From contig VGTI01000018.1 of the NCBI GenBank assembly GCA_016874735.1, positions 1-64,000 of the forward strand: a stretch of 64,000 bases of DNA, given 5' to 3'. The position numbers were made by a program, and so were the translations under genes. This DNA is from Deltaproteobacteria bacterium. Its GTDB lineage: Bacteria > Bdellovibrionota_B > Oligoflexia > Oligoflexales > CAIYRB01. The notes under the pieces are model-generated. The model was not told the DNA's origin, made no database searches, and worked only from the letters and a program-made list of their open reading frames with translations. Shown piece by piece: positions 27,001-42,000 of this stretch (the stretch's first letter is position 1; each line of letters opens with the position of its first letter).

Positions 27001-30000
27001 TTACCTATGATGACACCATTATTGGCAAAGCTCGTCGACCCCGTACCGCCGTAGCCCACGCCAAGTACGCCGCCGTTGATGATGTTGGCTGAGATGTTGG
27101 GGATATCAGACGAAGCAAGGGACGTTGCTGCCGTTACACGCCCTTTGGTATCGACGGTCACTTTAGTGTAAACACCGGCACCCACACCAGTGGTCGTCAG
27201 TACCGGATTTGGATAGGAACCGGTGAGGTCGCCACTGGCTTCTCCGATAGGCGCCACACCCGACACCCAACTCAGGACGCCGCCACCTGTGTTGCTGAGT
27301 ACTTGTCCCGCGCCACCCACTGTGCCTGGCAAGGTTAGGGTCACAGTGCCAGTGACATCATCCGGCGCTTTAATCGCTACGTAGTTACTGGAACCGCGAT
27401 CGTTAAGGACGAGTTTATTCGCGGCAGTCACACCGCCACGTACGGTGAGATCACCCGATATCGTGGTTGGGCCGCCGCTTATGGTACCCGTGGTGTCAAT
27501 CACGGTGGCGCCACTTATCACGGAGTTCGCAGCGATGGTGCCGGAATTGATTACCGGAGCTGATAGCGTCTTATTGGAGAGAGTACCCGCACCAGCTTCC
27601 GTCACGACCACACCGGTTGCAGGGAATGTTGCCGTGGAATTCACGCCAGTACCACCGACTGTCGTCGGTAGCACTCCGGTCACCGCCGCACCAGCCGAGA
27701 GATTCAGGGGACCAAAGGTCGGTGCGCCACCGACGCTGGGCACAGTCAGCACTTGATTGGCGCTACCTGCACCTGTTGCAACTAAACTTCCGGTGTTGTT
27801 ACCGAGGATAACACCGTTGGTCGTAAAGCTCGCAGCACCCGTACCACCGACCGTTACAGGAATCGTACCGCTGGCGATCGCTGTCGCTGGGAGTGGCGGG
27901 ATGTCACTCATCGTGAGGGTGGTTCCCAGGTAAGCGCGACCCTTAGCGTCCACAGCTAGTTTAGCGTAAGTACCGGCCGCGACACCCGTCGTGGCTAGGG
28001 ATGGGTTTGGATAGTTGCCACTGAGATCGCCGGTGGCAGGACCGCTTGGGGCTACGGACGATACCCAGTCAAGGACGCCGCCACCTGAGTTACTCAACAC
28101 TTGGCCAGCGGCACCAGCCGTGCTTGGCAGTGTGAGCGTTCCTGTGGCGTTCATAGTGTCCGGTGCTTTGATAGCTAACCACCCACCGTTGCTTTTGTCT
28201 TTAAACACAACTTTGTTTGCATTGGTATCATCGCCTTGAATCGTGAGATCGCCGCGCACGGTGGTCGCGCCGCCAGAGATCGTGCCGTCAATGTCGATCA
28301 CCGTCGCGCCACCGATGAGCGATGCCCCTGTGACTGTGCCACCTGTGAAGACTGAGCCCGCAATAGTTTTGGCACTCATGCTCTGCACACCAACGTCCGT
28401 AATCACCACACCGCTGGTCGGGAACGTTGCGGTCGAGTCAACCCCGGTACCACCGCGTCCAGTTGGTAAGACGCCAGTCACAGCAGCCGACTGCGACAGA
28501 TCTAGTGCGCCAAACTGAGGCGCCGCACCGTTACCTGGCACTACCAGTGTTTGGTAGGCGCCGCCGGCAGCCGTCGAGTAAAGAGCACCACCGTCGTTGC
28601 CTAAGATGACGCCTTTAGCAGCAAAGCTGGTTGCACCGGTACCACCGACGCTCACTGCTACGGTCCCGCTGCCGATCGCACTGCCTGGAAGCGACGGGAT
28701 GTCCGCAGCGCTTAGCGACATCCCAGCATAGGCGCGGCCTTTGGCATCAATGGCGACTCGCGCATAAGTACCAGCGGTAATACCGGTCTCCGTGAGAGTC
28801 GGAGCTGGATAGTTGCCACTCAAGTCTCCCGTTGCCGCACCGACGGGTGTCACGCCATTCACCCAACTCAGTATACCAGCACCGCTCGTGCTGAGCACAG
28901 CACCCGACGCACCGTCACCGTTCGGTAGCGTAAATGTCACCGACGTACCTATGGCGTTCGGTGCTTTAAAGGCGATGTATTTACTCGACCCGCTATCGTT
29001 GAAGACCAACTGGTTGGCCGCAACGCCATCACCGCGAACGGTCAGCGGACCGGCAAAGGTACCGGCACCGGCAGACACACTACCAGTCGTATCAATGACG
29101 GTTGCATCCGTGATTCGCGATGCGCCCGTGATGGTACTTGCAGTCACGACCGATGCACTCAGCGTTTTACGCGTCAGCGTAGCGACACCGTCTTCAGTCA
29201 CGACGACGCCACTCGTCGGGAACTGTGCCGTTGAGACCACACCGGTACCACCGACACCTGTCCCGAGGACACCTGTAACAGCCGACGACTGCGAGAGATT
29301 GAGAGCACCAAAACGTGGCGCGCCACCACCACTCGGCACCGTCAGCACTTGGTAATCGCCACCAGCCGCCGTCGACAGTAAATTGCCGCCACTATTACCG
29401 ATAATGACACCATTGTTAGTAAAGCTGGTAGCACCAGTACCACCTACCGTTACCGGTAGTGTTCCGTTACCAATGACCGAGGCTGGTAGTGTCGGAATAT
29501 CGCTAGCAGTGAGGCTCATACCTGCGTAGACACGACCGCGGTCATCGACCGCCAGCTTGCCGTAGGTGCCAGCCGTTACGCCCGTCAGAGAGAGTATGGG
29601 ATTGGGATAGCTACCAGCTAAATCACCACCGGCGAGTCCAGAAGGCCGCGCACTCGACACCCACGACAAGATCCCGGTGCCGTTAGTGGCAAGCACTTGA
29701 CCGTTACTACCGTCGGTACCAGGGAGCACATAAGAGTAGGAATTAGCTAGTGTGTCTGGCGCTCTAAACGAAAGACCTTTAGTCGAATCACGATCAGTCA
29801 ACGTTAGATTATTGCCGGTGGCACCGTTACCGCGAACGGTTAAGTCGCCACTGACGGTGGTGGCACCACCGCTGATCGAACCGGTGATGTTGATGGGACT
29901 ACCGCCCGTGATCACGGCATTGGTGATCGTGCCACCGGTGACTACAGGGCTCGTGATAGTTTTATTAGCTAATGTTGCGGCACCCTCGGCCGTGACCACT

Positions 30001-33000
30001 GTGCCACTCGCCGGGAACACTGCTGTCGAGTCGCGTCCGGTACCACCACGCGAGGTTGGTAGCACACCGGTGACAGCATTGTTTTGGCTGAGATTGATGG
30101 CGCCAAATACTGGCGTACCACCGCCAGTGGGCACTGTCAGGCTTTGATATTCAAGACCTGCAGCAGTCGTGCCCAAGTTACCAGACACATTACCAACGAC
30201 GACGCCGTTAGTGGTAAAGCTGGTGGCTCCGGTACCACCGACACCGACAGGTAGCACACCGCTGGTGATTTTAGTGGCCGAGATACTCGGGATATCGCCT
30301 GCAACCAGAGAGGCGCCAGTTGTGATCCGGCCTTTAGCATCGACCACAACTTTAGCGTAAGATCCTGGCACCACGCCGGTTGCACTGAGAGTTGGGGCTG
30401 GATAGAATCCCGTCAGGTCACCACTCGCTGCTCCACTAGGCCTGACGCCGGTAACCCAGCTCAGTGCACCGAAGCCGTTGGTCTGCAATACCTGGCCAGT
30501 CGATCCGTCGTTGCCTGGCAGGGTCCAAGTGACCGAGCCAGTCAAAGTGTCGGGAGCTTTCAGCGCCAAGGCATTGATAGAGCCAGCATCGTAAAGCACT
30601 AATCGTTTAGAATTGGTACCGTCTCCGACGACAGAAAGATCACCGTTGAACGATCCTGCGCCAGCAGTTACCGACCCCGTAGTGGCAATCACCGTGTCTC
30701 CGCCAATCAGGGATGCGTCGGTAATAGTAGACGCAGAGATAGTCGATGCGGCCAGCGTTTTACTACTGAGGGTCTGTTCCGCATCTTCCGTGACGACCAC
30801 GCCTGACGCGGGAAACGTCGCCGTCGATGTCACGCCAATACCACCGCGACTGGTCGGTAGGATTCCGGTGACAGCGGAAGATCGGCCGAGGTTGAGAGCA
30901 CCAAAATAAGGTGAACCACCGTTGCTTGGCACGACCAGAGTCTGGTAGGCAGTGCCCGCAGCTGTGGATAGGAGATTGCCGTCATTGTTACCTAGGATGA
31001 CTCCGTTCGCGGCGAAGTTGGCTGCACCGGTACCACCATTAGTCACACCGAGGATACCTGATTTGATCATCGTCGTGGCCAGTGGCGGCATATCACTCGG
31101 TAGCAGCGTGGTACCTGCAATCACACGTCCCTTAGTATCGACGCGTACTTTTGCATAACTACCGGCTGCGACACCAGTAAGGGTGAGAGTGGGGTTTGGA
31201 TAGGTGCCGGCAAGATCACCACCCGCATTACCTAGTGGGCGCACGCCGCTTACCCAACTCAGTATGGAACCACCGTTAGTCTGCAGCACTTGGCCTGGTG
31301 TACCGTCGCCACTGGGCAGCGTGAAGGTTGTGGATGACGCCAATAGGTCCGGCGATTTAAACGATATCGAGTTTACTGTTCCCCTATCGTTAAGAATCAG
31401 CCGATTAGCCGTTGCGGTGTTGCCCTGGATGGTGACGTTGCCGGCAAGTGTTGCAGAAGCCGCCGCGATGTTCGCAGTTGTGTTGATTTGCGCTGCCCCA
31501 GTGATGAGCGTGGAACCGCTCAGTGTGCCTGAGGTAATCACTGGCGCACTCAGAGTCTTACCGGTAAGCGTTTCGACCGCCGTGCGCGTCACAATCACGC
31601 CGCTTGTCGGGAAGGTCGCCGCAGAACTAATACCCGTACCACCACTTGCACGCGGCAAGATGCCTGTTACCGCTGCACTTTGGCTCAAGTCGACAGCCGC
31701 GAACCCAGGAGCACCGCCGCCCGCAGGTACAATCAGGCTTTGATAGGCCGTTCCTGCCCCGGTCGACAGCAAGTTACCCGTGGCGTTACCTAAAATAACG
31801 CCGTTAGTGGTGAAGCTTCCAGCACCGGTACCGCCTCGCTCGACTCCGAGTTGGCCCGCGTTGAGAATGCTGGTCGGCAAGCTTGGGATGTCAGCCACGG
31901 CTAATGTGGTGCCGTAGTAGACGCGGCCTTTGTCATCAACTGCAAGTTTCTGATAGGTACCAGCAGTGACGCCCGTGGTGGTGAGGACAGGGTTCGGGAA
32001 TTCACCGACGAGGTCACCACCTGCTGGTCCTTTAGGCACAGCCCCCGACACCCAGCTCAGGGTTCCAGTGCCATTTGTTTGCAGTAGCTGACCACCGACA
32101 CCGTCAGCGCCCGGAAGTGTAAACACAACATTGTTTGCAAGAACATCAGGTGCCTTCAGCGAGACAGACTTCGCTGCACCTTTGTCGTTGAGTACGAGTT
32201 TATTGGCGGTGGTGTTGTTGCCGCGGATTATGACGTTGCCTGCGACCGTCGTTGTCGCCATCGAGGCGGTACCGCTGATGTCGATATAGGTCGAGCCAGT
32301 GATCATGGCGCCGTCCAGCGTGCCCATGAGGATCGTAGGATTATCAAGCGTTTTGCTGGTCAGTGTCTGTGTTCCGGCCTCAGTGACGATCACGCCAGAG
32401 CTCGGGAACTGCGCTGTCGAAGCCACACCGGTACCACCAGCCGCAGTGGGGAGTACGCCTGTAACCGCAGCCGCCTGCCCGAGATTGAGTGGCCCAAAGG
32501 TCGGCGCACTACCGTCACTAGGCACAATCAGGGTCTGGAAGGGTGCGCCCACACCGGTCGACTGTAAGCCGCCAGCATCGTTGCCGATGACGACGCCTTT
32601 ACCGGTGAAGGTCGTAGCTCCAGTACCGCCGCGACCTACTGGCAACACACCGGAGCCAATGATGGAGGCCGGCAGACTCGGTAAATCCGCAACGCTGATA
32701 CTGCCACCACTTGTGACGCGGCCTTTGGCATCGACGGTAACGCGGAAGTAGCTACCCGCAGCTACACCCGTAGGTGCGAGCACTGGGTTTGGATACTCTC
32801 CTACAAGGTCACCACCAGCGGCACCGGTTGGAGCCGCACCCGATACCCAGCTAAGCACACCTGCGGCGTCGGTTGTCAGCAACTGACCAGCACCGCCGCG
32901 CGCCGCTGGCAATGTGAGATCGTAGGAATTTGCGAGGCTATCAGGCGCCTTAAGGCCGATACCTTTGCTAGTGCCCTTGTCGTTTAGGACTAAACGGTTG

Positions 33001-36000
33001 GACAAGGTCCCGTTACCCTCGACACTGATATCTCCCGCGATGTCTATAGCCGATGCCCTGACCCGACCGGTCGTATCAATGTTGGTTGCACCGGTAATCA
33101 GCGAGCCACCGGTGATCGTGCCGCCGGCAATGGTCGGCGCAGTGAGCGTTTTATTCGTGAAGGTTTCAAAACCCTCGAGAGTTGCCACTGTTCCCAACTG
33201 CGGGAACACAGCCGTTGATGCGACGCCAGTACCGCCGGCAGATGTCGGGAGAAGTCCACTGACGGCGCCAGACTGAGCGAGGTTAAGCGGACCAAAGCGA
33301 GGCGTGCCGCCGTCGCTGGGCACCGTCAAAACCTGATACGCCGATCCCGCACCAGTCGACAAGAGGTTAGCACCGCCGTTACCAATGATGACACCGTTGT
33401 TGGTAAAGCTGCTTGCCCCGGTACCACCATTGCTCACGTCAAAGACGCCGCTTGCGATAATCGAACTTGGTAGACGCGGAATATCAGCGGGCACCAAGCT
33501 AGTCGCCGTCGTCACTCGACCTTTGGCATCGACGGTGACTTTTGTATATTCACCCGCGGTCACGCCGGTGTTGACCAGAACAGGACTTGGATACTGACCA
33601 GACAAGTCACCACTGGCTACACCAGTCGGCGTGACGCCACTCACCCACTGAAGGATGCCCGTCCCGTCGCTGGTGAGAATTTGGCCCGGCGTGCCGGATG
33701 AATTTGGCAGCGTCAAAGTCAACGAAGTAGCAAGGTCGTCGGGTGCTTTGATAGAGACGGCGTTGGTGTTGAGGCGGTTGTTAAATACCACGCTGTTCGA
33801 TGTTACGGCGTTACCTTTAACGGTCACGTTACCGTCAATCGTCGCACTTCCCGACGCAAGCGTCCCCGTCGTGTTGATAACCGTCGCACCGCCAATGACG
33901 GAGTTGCCGGCGATGGTGCTGGTGCTGACCAAAGCTCCAGCCAGCGTTTTATTGGACAAGGTTTCGCGGGCATCACGCGTTACAATCGTGCCGGTGGTTG
34001 GGAATACGGCTTGCGATGCTGTGCCCGTACCACCAAGAGTGGTAGGGAGAATGCCAGTGACGGCCGCAGGCTGACTCAAATTGAGTGCACCAAAAGTTGG
34101 TGCGCCACCACCAGCTGGAACCACGACAGTTTGATAATCACTACCAGGGGCAGTCGAGAACAAATTGCCACTTTCGTTACCAAGAATGATACCGTTGCTC
34201 GTAAACCTTGTGGCGCCGGTACCGCCTTGAGATACATCGAGCGTGCCGCTACCGATGATGGATGCCGGCAGACTCGGGATGTCGGCTACAGTGAGGGCTG
34301 CACCGGCAGTGACACGACCTTTAGCGTCAACGGTTACAGTCTGATAATTGCCTGGTGCTACACCAGTGGTTGTGAGTTGGGGCGCAGGATAATTACCCGT
34401 TAAGTCGCCACTCGCACCACCGGTCGGTGTCGCACCCGATACCCAACCAAGGCGCCCTTGACCATCGCTCTTCAGGAGCTGATCCGAGCCGCCGACCGTC
34501 GCCGGTAGCGTGAACGTCACGGTGCCGCTTAAGGTATCGGGGGCTTTGAGTTCTACGGCATTGATGCTGTCTTTGTCTTGCAAAACAAGTTTATTCGCAT
34601 CAGCGCCATTACCAACAATCGTTACGTTGCCTGCAGCTCTGATCGCACCGCCACTGATAGGACCACTTGTGTCGATGACGGTGGCACCGGTCACGAGCGA
34701 TGCGCCACTGATCGTACCGGCGCTAACCATGGGACCAATAAGCGTCTTATCGGTCAGAGTGGCACGTCCGGCCTCAGTGACAACCACACCTGATGACGGG
34801 AATACCGCCGTCGACTCGATACCCGTACCGCCAAGTCCACGCGGCAATATGCCCGTCACTGCGGCCATTTGCGCTAGGTTGATGGCGCCAAAAGTAGGTG
34901 CCCCGCCACCACTCGGCACCACTAAACTTTGGAACGGACTGCCCGCTCCGGTTGACAGGAGATTGCCACTGTTGTTGCCAAGAATTACCCCGTTGTTGGT
35001 AAAGCTCGTAGCACCGGTACCACCGCGGCCCACACCGATCACACCCGATGTAATCACCGATGCAGGGAGCTCCGGAATATCGGCAACCTCGAGACTGCCG
35101 CCTGCAAGGACGCGCCCCTTGGTGTCGACATACATCTTCGTGTAGCTACCAGCACTTACACCAGTGGCGGTCAGCACTGGGTTGGGATACTGCCCGCCGA
35201 GATCACCGCCTGCCGTTCCCTTGGGAGTCGCACCGCTCACCCAGTTGAGCTGGCCCTGACCATTCGTCGTCAGCAGCTGACCGTTATCACCGTCCGTTGC
35301 AGGCAGCGTCCAGGTGACACTCCCACTTAAGGTGTCGGGTGCTTTGAAGGCGACATAGTTTTCCGTACCTTTATCGGTCAACACCAGACGCTTAGCATTG
35401 GTCAAATCACCACGGATCGTGACATCACCGTCAATCGTTGCCGCTGCGGATTTAATCGTACCGGTTGTGTCGATAACGGTGGCACCACCAATAAGGCCAG
35501 CGCCTGTCAGCGTGCCGGCACTAATCACTGGACTCGTCAAATTCTTGTTACTTAGGGTAGCGACGTTGCTATCCGTAATCACCAGACCGGACTGCGGATA
35601 AGTTGCCGTCGAAGTGATACCGGTACCACCGAGGCTAGTTGGCAAGAGACCCGTCACGGCAGCTGGCTGCGCCAGATTGATGGCCCCAAATGTAGGCGTC
35701 GTGCCATCGTGTGGGACGATGAGACTTTGGTACGGTCTACCTGCAGCGGTCGATAGGAGATTGCCGTCACCGTTGCCGATCATCACACCACCAGGTGCGA
35801 AACTTGTAGCTCCCGTACCGCCCTTACCTACATCGAGTATGCCCGAGGTGATCTTGGACATGGATAGGTTCGGGATGTCGTTCACCGCGATCGTGTCACC
35901 AGAGGTGACGCGGCCTTTGGCATCGACACCCACTTTAAAGTAAGTGCCCGGAGTGACACCGGTCGCTATCAGGGTCGGGTTCGGATAATTCCCCGTCAAA

Positions 36001-39000
36001 TCTCCACCGGCACTGCCAATAGGCGCAGCACCACTTACCCAAGTTAGCGCGCCGTTTCCGCTCGTGCTAAGTAGTTGACCGGTCGTGCCGGCGGCATTTG
36101 GTAAGGTCAAAGTCAACGTGCTCGTCATTTCGTCGGGCGCTTTGATCTCGTAGCCAAAAGTCGTCCCACGATCGTTGAGGACTAAACGATTAGCAGTTGC
36201 GCCGGCACCTTCGATCACGATGTTGCCGCGTGACGTGATGCGACTTCCAGCAATAGATTGCGCGGTGTCAATGACCGTGTTGCCCGAGATGGTCGTACTA
36301 CCGGCGATCGTCGCGTCGTTGATTGCGGGACTTTCCAGTGTCTTATTGCGAAGAGTCTCCGTGCCATCTGCCGTGACGATCACGCCAGATCCTGGGAACA
36401 CTGCCGTCGACTCGATACCCGTACCACCGAGACGTTTAGGTAAGATCCCGGTGACAGCCTCGGGTTGCGCCAGATCGACTGCACTGAAGACTGGTGCGCT
36501 GCCGTCTGCTGGGACCGTGAGGCTCTGGTAGCGCGAGCCTGCAGCGGTCACTTGCAGCGCACCGTTAGCATTACCGAGCATGACACCGTTGCTAGTAAAT
36601 GTAGAAGCTCCAGTACCACCATTGGTCACACTCAACGTGCCGTCGCTGATAATCGACGCCGGCAAGCTCGGGATATCGGCAACGACTAAGGACGTGCCGC
36701 TGACCACCCGACCTTTGGCATCAACGGTCACCTTGCTATATTGACCAGCAGTGACTCCCGTCGATGCAAGCGTTGGGTTCGGGTAATTGCCGACGAGATC
36801 ACCACCGGCCGTGCCCGACGGCGGTGCTGACGACATCCAGGTTAGCTGGCCGCTGCCGTTGGTACCCAGGAATTGACCGAGCGACCCATCACCGGCAGGT
36901 AAGGTGAAGGTCGTCGAACCTGCAAGGACGTCTGGTGCTTTGAGCGAGACCGCATTGACCGAGTCTCTGTCTGTAAACACCATTTTATTTGATGTTGCGG
37001 CGTTACCTTTAACCGTGATGTTGCCATTGGCGTTGATCGTAGTTGCCGAGACGCTGCCAGTAGTGCTGATGACGGTAGCTCCCGTGATCACCGAATTACC
37101 GGCCAAGGTACCAGTCGTAATCAGCGGGCTTGCCAGCGTTTTATTGGTCAATGTTTCCGATGCGTCTTGCGTGACGACGACACCAGCACTAGGGAAGGTC
37201 GCTACCGAACTGATCCCGATACCACCACGACTGGTCGGCAAGACTCCCGTCGTGGCAGCCGTTTGGCTAAGGTTAATTGCACCAAAAGTCGGAGCGCCAC
37301 CGGTGCTTGGCACTACTAAACTCTGGAACGCGACTCCCGGTGCCGTCGAGAACAGGTTGCCGCCATCGTTACCGAGGACGACACCATTGTTGGCAAAGCT
37401 TGTGGCACCCGTACCACCGACGCCTACGCCGAGGACGCCGCTACTGATTTGTGATGCAGGCAGTTGCGGTATGTCGCTGACCACGAGAGTGCTGCCCGCC
37501 AACACGCGGCCTTTAGCATCGACGGCAACTTTTTGATAGGTGCCCGCAGCAACACCAGTAAACGTTAGCTCAGGACGTGGATAAGAGCCTTGCAAATCGC
37601 CAGTTGCTGCACCTGCTGGAGCTGAGCCAGAAACCCAAGTTAAATTTCCGGCACCGTCTGTTGTGAGCAGCTGACCAATAGCTCCATCGGTGCGCGGCAG
37701 GGTGAAGGTGGTCGACCGCGTGAGGTCGTCCGGAGCTTTGATGGAGACGGCATAAGACGTACCGCGGTCATTAAGGACTAAACGATTCGCATAGGTCCCG
37801 TCACCCTGCACCGTGACGTTACCACTTAAGGTGGCTGACTGAGCCTTGATCCGACCCGCCGTATCAATCTCGGTCGCGCCGGTGATCAGTGACGCACCAG
37901 CGATCGTTGCGGTGTTAATCAGTGGTGCCGACAGAGTTTTGTTGCTTAGATTTGCGAGGCCTGCCTCGGTCACGACAACGCCACTTTGGGGGAACGTTGC
38001 CGTCGAGCTTACGCCCGTACCACCGGAGGTGGTCGGTAAAATCCCCGTGGTTGCGGCAGGCTGCGCTAAGTTCACGGCGCCAAACACCGGTGCTCCACCG
38101 CCCGCTGGCACGGTAAGGCTTTGGTACGCACCTCCTGCGGCAGTCGAGAAGAGGTTACCATCCTGGTTACCTACGATGACGCCGTTACTGCTGAAGCTCG
38201 AGGCACCCGTACCACCGAAACTCACAGGGAGACGTCCAGAACCAATGGCACTCGCTGGCAGGAGTGGAATGTCGCCGGCAGCAAGCTGCCCACCAGTAAA
38301 CACCCGACCTTTAGCGTCAACGGTTACCTTGGTGTAAACACCGGGTGTTACACCTGTCGCGGAAAGTGTTGGGCTAGGGTAGGAACCGACGAGATCTCCG
38401 CCTGCTGCACCTAGAACTTCGGCGCCACTCGTCCAGTTCAGAGCACCGTTGCCATCCGCAGTCAGCATCTGTCCGGCGCCACCGGCACTGGCAGGCAAGG
38501 TCAGAACGAAAGATCCGCTGAGGCTATCGGGAGCTTTCAGTGCAATGGCATTGATCGAGCCTTTGTCATTTAAAACCAATTTGTTGGCAGAAGTCGTATT
38601 GCCGCGGATCGTGATGTTCCCGTCAATGGTGGTGGCCCCGGCTGTGATCGTGCCTAGAGTGTCGATCACAGTGCTGCCGCCGATGACCGCTGATCCAATG
38701 ATCGAACCGCCGGCGATCACTGCGTTACTAAGCGTTTTGTTGGTTAATGTATCGCTCGTGCCACGGCCGACCAGCGTGTCGGTCGCAGTGGGAAGGAACA
38801 GCAGCCCACCACCGTTGGCAATACTGCTAATCGACGGGGCAATTAAGGTTTTGTTGCTGAGAGTCGTAACTCCGTCCTCAGTGACCACCACGCCCGAGGT
38901 TGGGAATGTTGCCACCGAATTGACACCAGTACCGCCCGCCGTCGTCGGTAATATCCCCGTCGTAGCTGCTCCTTGACTGAGATCGACGGCACCAAAGCGA

Positions 39001-42000
39001 GGTGCGCTTCCGTCACTTGGCATCACTAAGGTCTGGTAGGAGGAACCAGGTGCCACCGTCGCCAAACCACCACCGGTCGTACCAACCACAAGTCCACGGG
39101 CGGCGAACCCGGTGGTACCGGTACCACCGCGGGTGACGTCTATCACACCGGAGCCTATGGCCGATGCGGGTAGGCTTGGTATGTCGCTAGCCACCAGCTG
39201 TGATTTACCGACGACACGACCCTTAGTGTCGACTATGACTTTGGCATAAGTGCCCGCGGCCACTCCGGTAGGTGCCAGCTGAGCGTTAGGATAAGCACCC
39301 GTCAAGTCGCCACCGGCCGCACCGTACATGTTCTGGCCGGATACCCAGCTCAAGTTACCTAAGCCGTCGGTCTGCAGTAGTTCGCCTGGGCTGCCGTCCT
39401 GTGCTGGCAGCGTCCACACATAAGTTCCCGACAGGGTATCGGGGGCTTTGAGGGCGATGTAGTTACTCGTGCCTTTATCAGTCAAAACCAGTTTACTGGC
39501 CAAGTTGTTATTACCGAGAATTTTCACATCGCCAGACACTGTAGCCGCACCAGTTCTGAGGGTACCAGTCGTATCGATGGAGGTACTACCGGCAATCACT
39601 GAACTCCCCGTGATCGTACCAGTGGTAATCACCGGACTAGAAAGCGTTTTGTTTAGTAACGTATCAACAGTCTCACGACCGACGAGCGTGTCGTTTGTGG
39701 TCGGTAAAATCACCAAACCACCGTTATTGATGGCACTAATCGTCGGCATGGACAGCGTTTTATTAGTCAGTGTTTCTGCGGCGGTCCGCGTCACGACCGT
39801 GCCGCTGGTTGGGAATATGGCCGTCGAATTGACGCCGGTACCACCGAGAGCTGTGGGGAGTTGGCCTGTGAGTGCACCGTCGCTGGCGAGGTCCAAAGCC
39901 CCGAACGATGGCGCTCCACCACCACTCGGCACGCGCAGAATTTGATTAGAAGTTCCCGCAGCAGTTGAGAATAAATTACCGCCGCCGTTGCCAAGCATGA
40001 CGCCGTTAGTCGCAAAGCTCGACGCTCCCGTACCGCCGTTGAACACCGGTAATGTCCCGCTACCGATTTGGGAGGCCGGTAGCTTAGGAATGTCAGCAAC
40101 TGTTAACGTGGTCCCTGCAGTCACACGCCCCTTAGTGTCCACGGTGACTTTGGCGTAACTACCAGCGCTAACACCCGTAGATTTCAGAACGGGATTTGGG
40201 AAAACGCCCGTTAGATCGCCACCAACATTGCCACGTGGGATGGCGCCGCTCACCCAACTCAGGTTGCCGCTGGCATCAGTCTGCAGCAGCTGACCATCGG
40301 TGCCAAGTGTCCCAGGCATGGTGTAGGTGATCGATTCAAACATGGCATCGGGTGCTTTGATTGACACCGAGTAGGTTTGACCGCGATCGTTCAACATCAA
40401 CTTATTGGCAGTCGTATTGTTACCTTGAACCGCAATGTTTCCGTTAATGAAGGTCGGGCCCGCCGTGATCGTACCGACAGTGTTGATACTCGAGGCTCCG
40501 ACGATCACGCTGGACCCAGTAATGGTGCCATTAATCATAATCGGTGCACTCAGAGTTTTATTGCTGAGAGTCTCAACAGTTTCGCGACCAACTAGGGTGT
40601 CAGAGGTGGTGGGGAGCGTTAGTGTGCCACCGTTGACGAGCGTGCTAACCACCGGCTCGATCAGTGTTTTGTTTGTCAACGTATCAGCCGTGGCGCGTCC
40701 CACTAACTGATCGTTACCCTGAGGTAGGACGATCGTACCGTTATTAGAGATTGTACTGATCACAGGCTCTTGCAGCGTCTTATTGGTGAGCGTCTGATTT
40801 GCAGCCTCGGTAACGATCACACCGTCGGTCGGGAATATGGCGGTTGTGTTGATGCCTGTACCACCGAGGGCACGCGGCAAGATGCCAGTAACTGCTGCCG
40901 TTTCACCGAGATCAATCGCGCCGAACGAGGGCACACCCCCGTCGGCAGGAATTCGCAAAATTTGATTAGCGGCACCTGCTCCCGTTGAGAACAAGTTACC
41001 CGTGTCGTTACCGAGCACGACACCGTTGTTGGCGAAAGATGTGGTCCCCGTACCACCGCGTCCGACACCGATAACACCGCTTGTGATAGCCGACGCTGGA
41101 ATGGGAGGTAAGTCACCGAGCCCTATAGTGCCACCGCTTAAAACCCGCCCTTTGGCGTCGACTGCAACTTTGAAGTAAGTGCCAGGATCGACCCCGGTTG
41201 CTGCTAAAGATGGATTTGGATACACACCAGCCAAGTCGCCACCTGCGTCACCCGTGGGTGCAGCGCCAGATATCCAGGATAAGTTCCCTGCCCCATCGGT
41301 GCGCAGCAGTTGACCCGCAGTCCCCGCACCACCCGGCAATGTCAACACAGTCGTTCCACTGAGGTTGTCAGGAGCTTTAAGCACGACAGCATTCTCGGTG
41401 CCGCGATCGTTCATGACCAAAGAATTGGCCGATGTACCGTTACCACGGATCGTGACGTTACCAGTGACTGTGGTCGCACCTGCGTTAACGTTGCCAGCCG
41501 TATTGATCGTTGTGGTGCCATTAATGATGGAGCCGCCACTGACGATGGCACCGTTGATAATCGGATTTATCAGGGTTTTGTTTGTGAGCGTATCTGTGGT
41601 GCTACGGCCGACCAAGGTGTCCGTTGTGGTCGGTAACGTCAACGTTCCCGTGTTGTTGATCGTGCTGATGACCGGTTTCATCAGAGTTTTGTTGGTCAGA
41701 GTGTCCACGGTATCGCGACCAACCAAGGTATCTGTCGTGGTCGGCAGCGTTAAGGTGCCGGTGTTGGCGATCGTGCTAATCGTTGGCTCGACTAGGGTCT
41801 TATTGCTCAGTACAGCCGTGGCAGCCTCGGTGACGACCACGCCACTAGTTGGGAACTGAGCTGTAGAACTGACGCCGATACCACCGCGACTCGTTGAGAG
41901 CACGCCCGTCACTGCAGCACCTTGGCTTAAATCAATGGCACCAAACGTCGGCGCACCACCACCAGCGGGAACGCTCAATGTTTGGTAAGGCGCTCCAGCG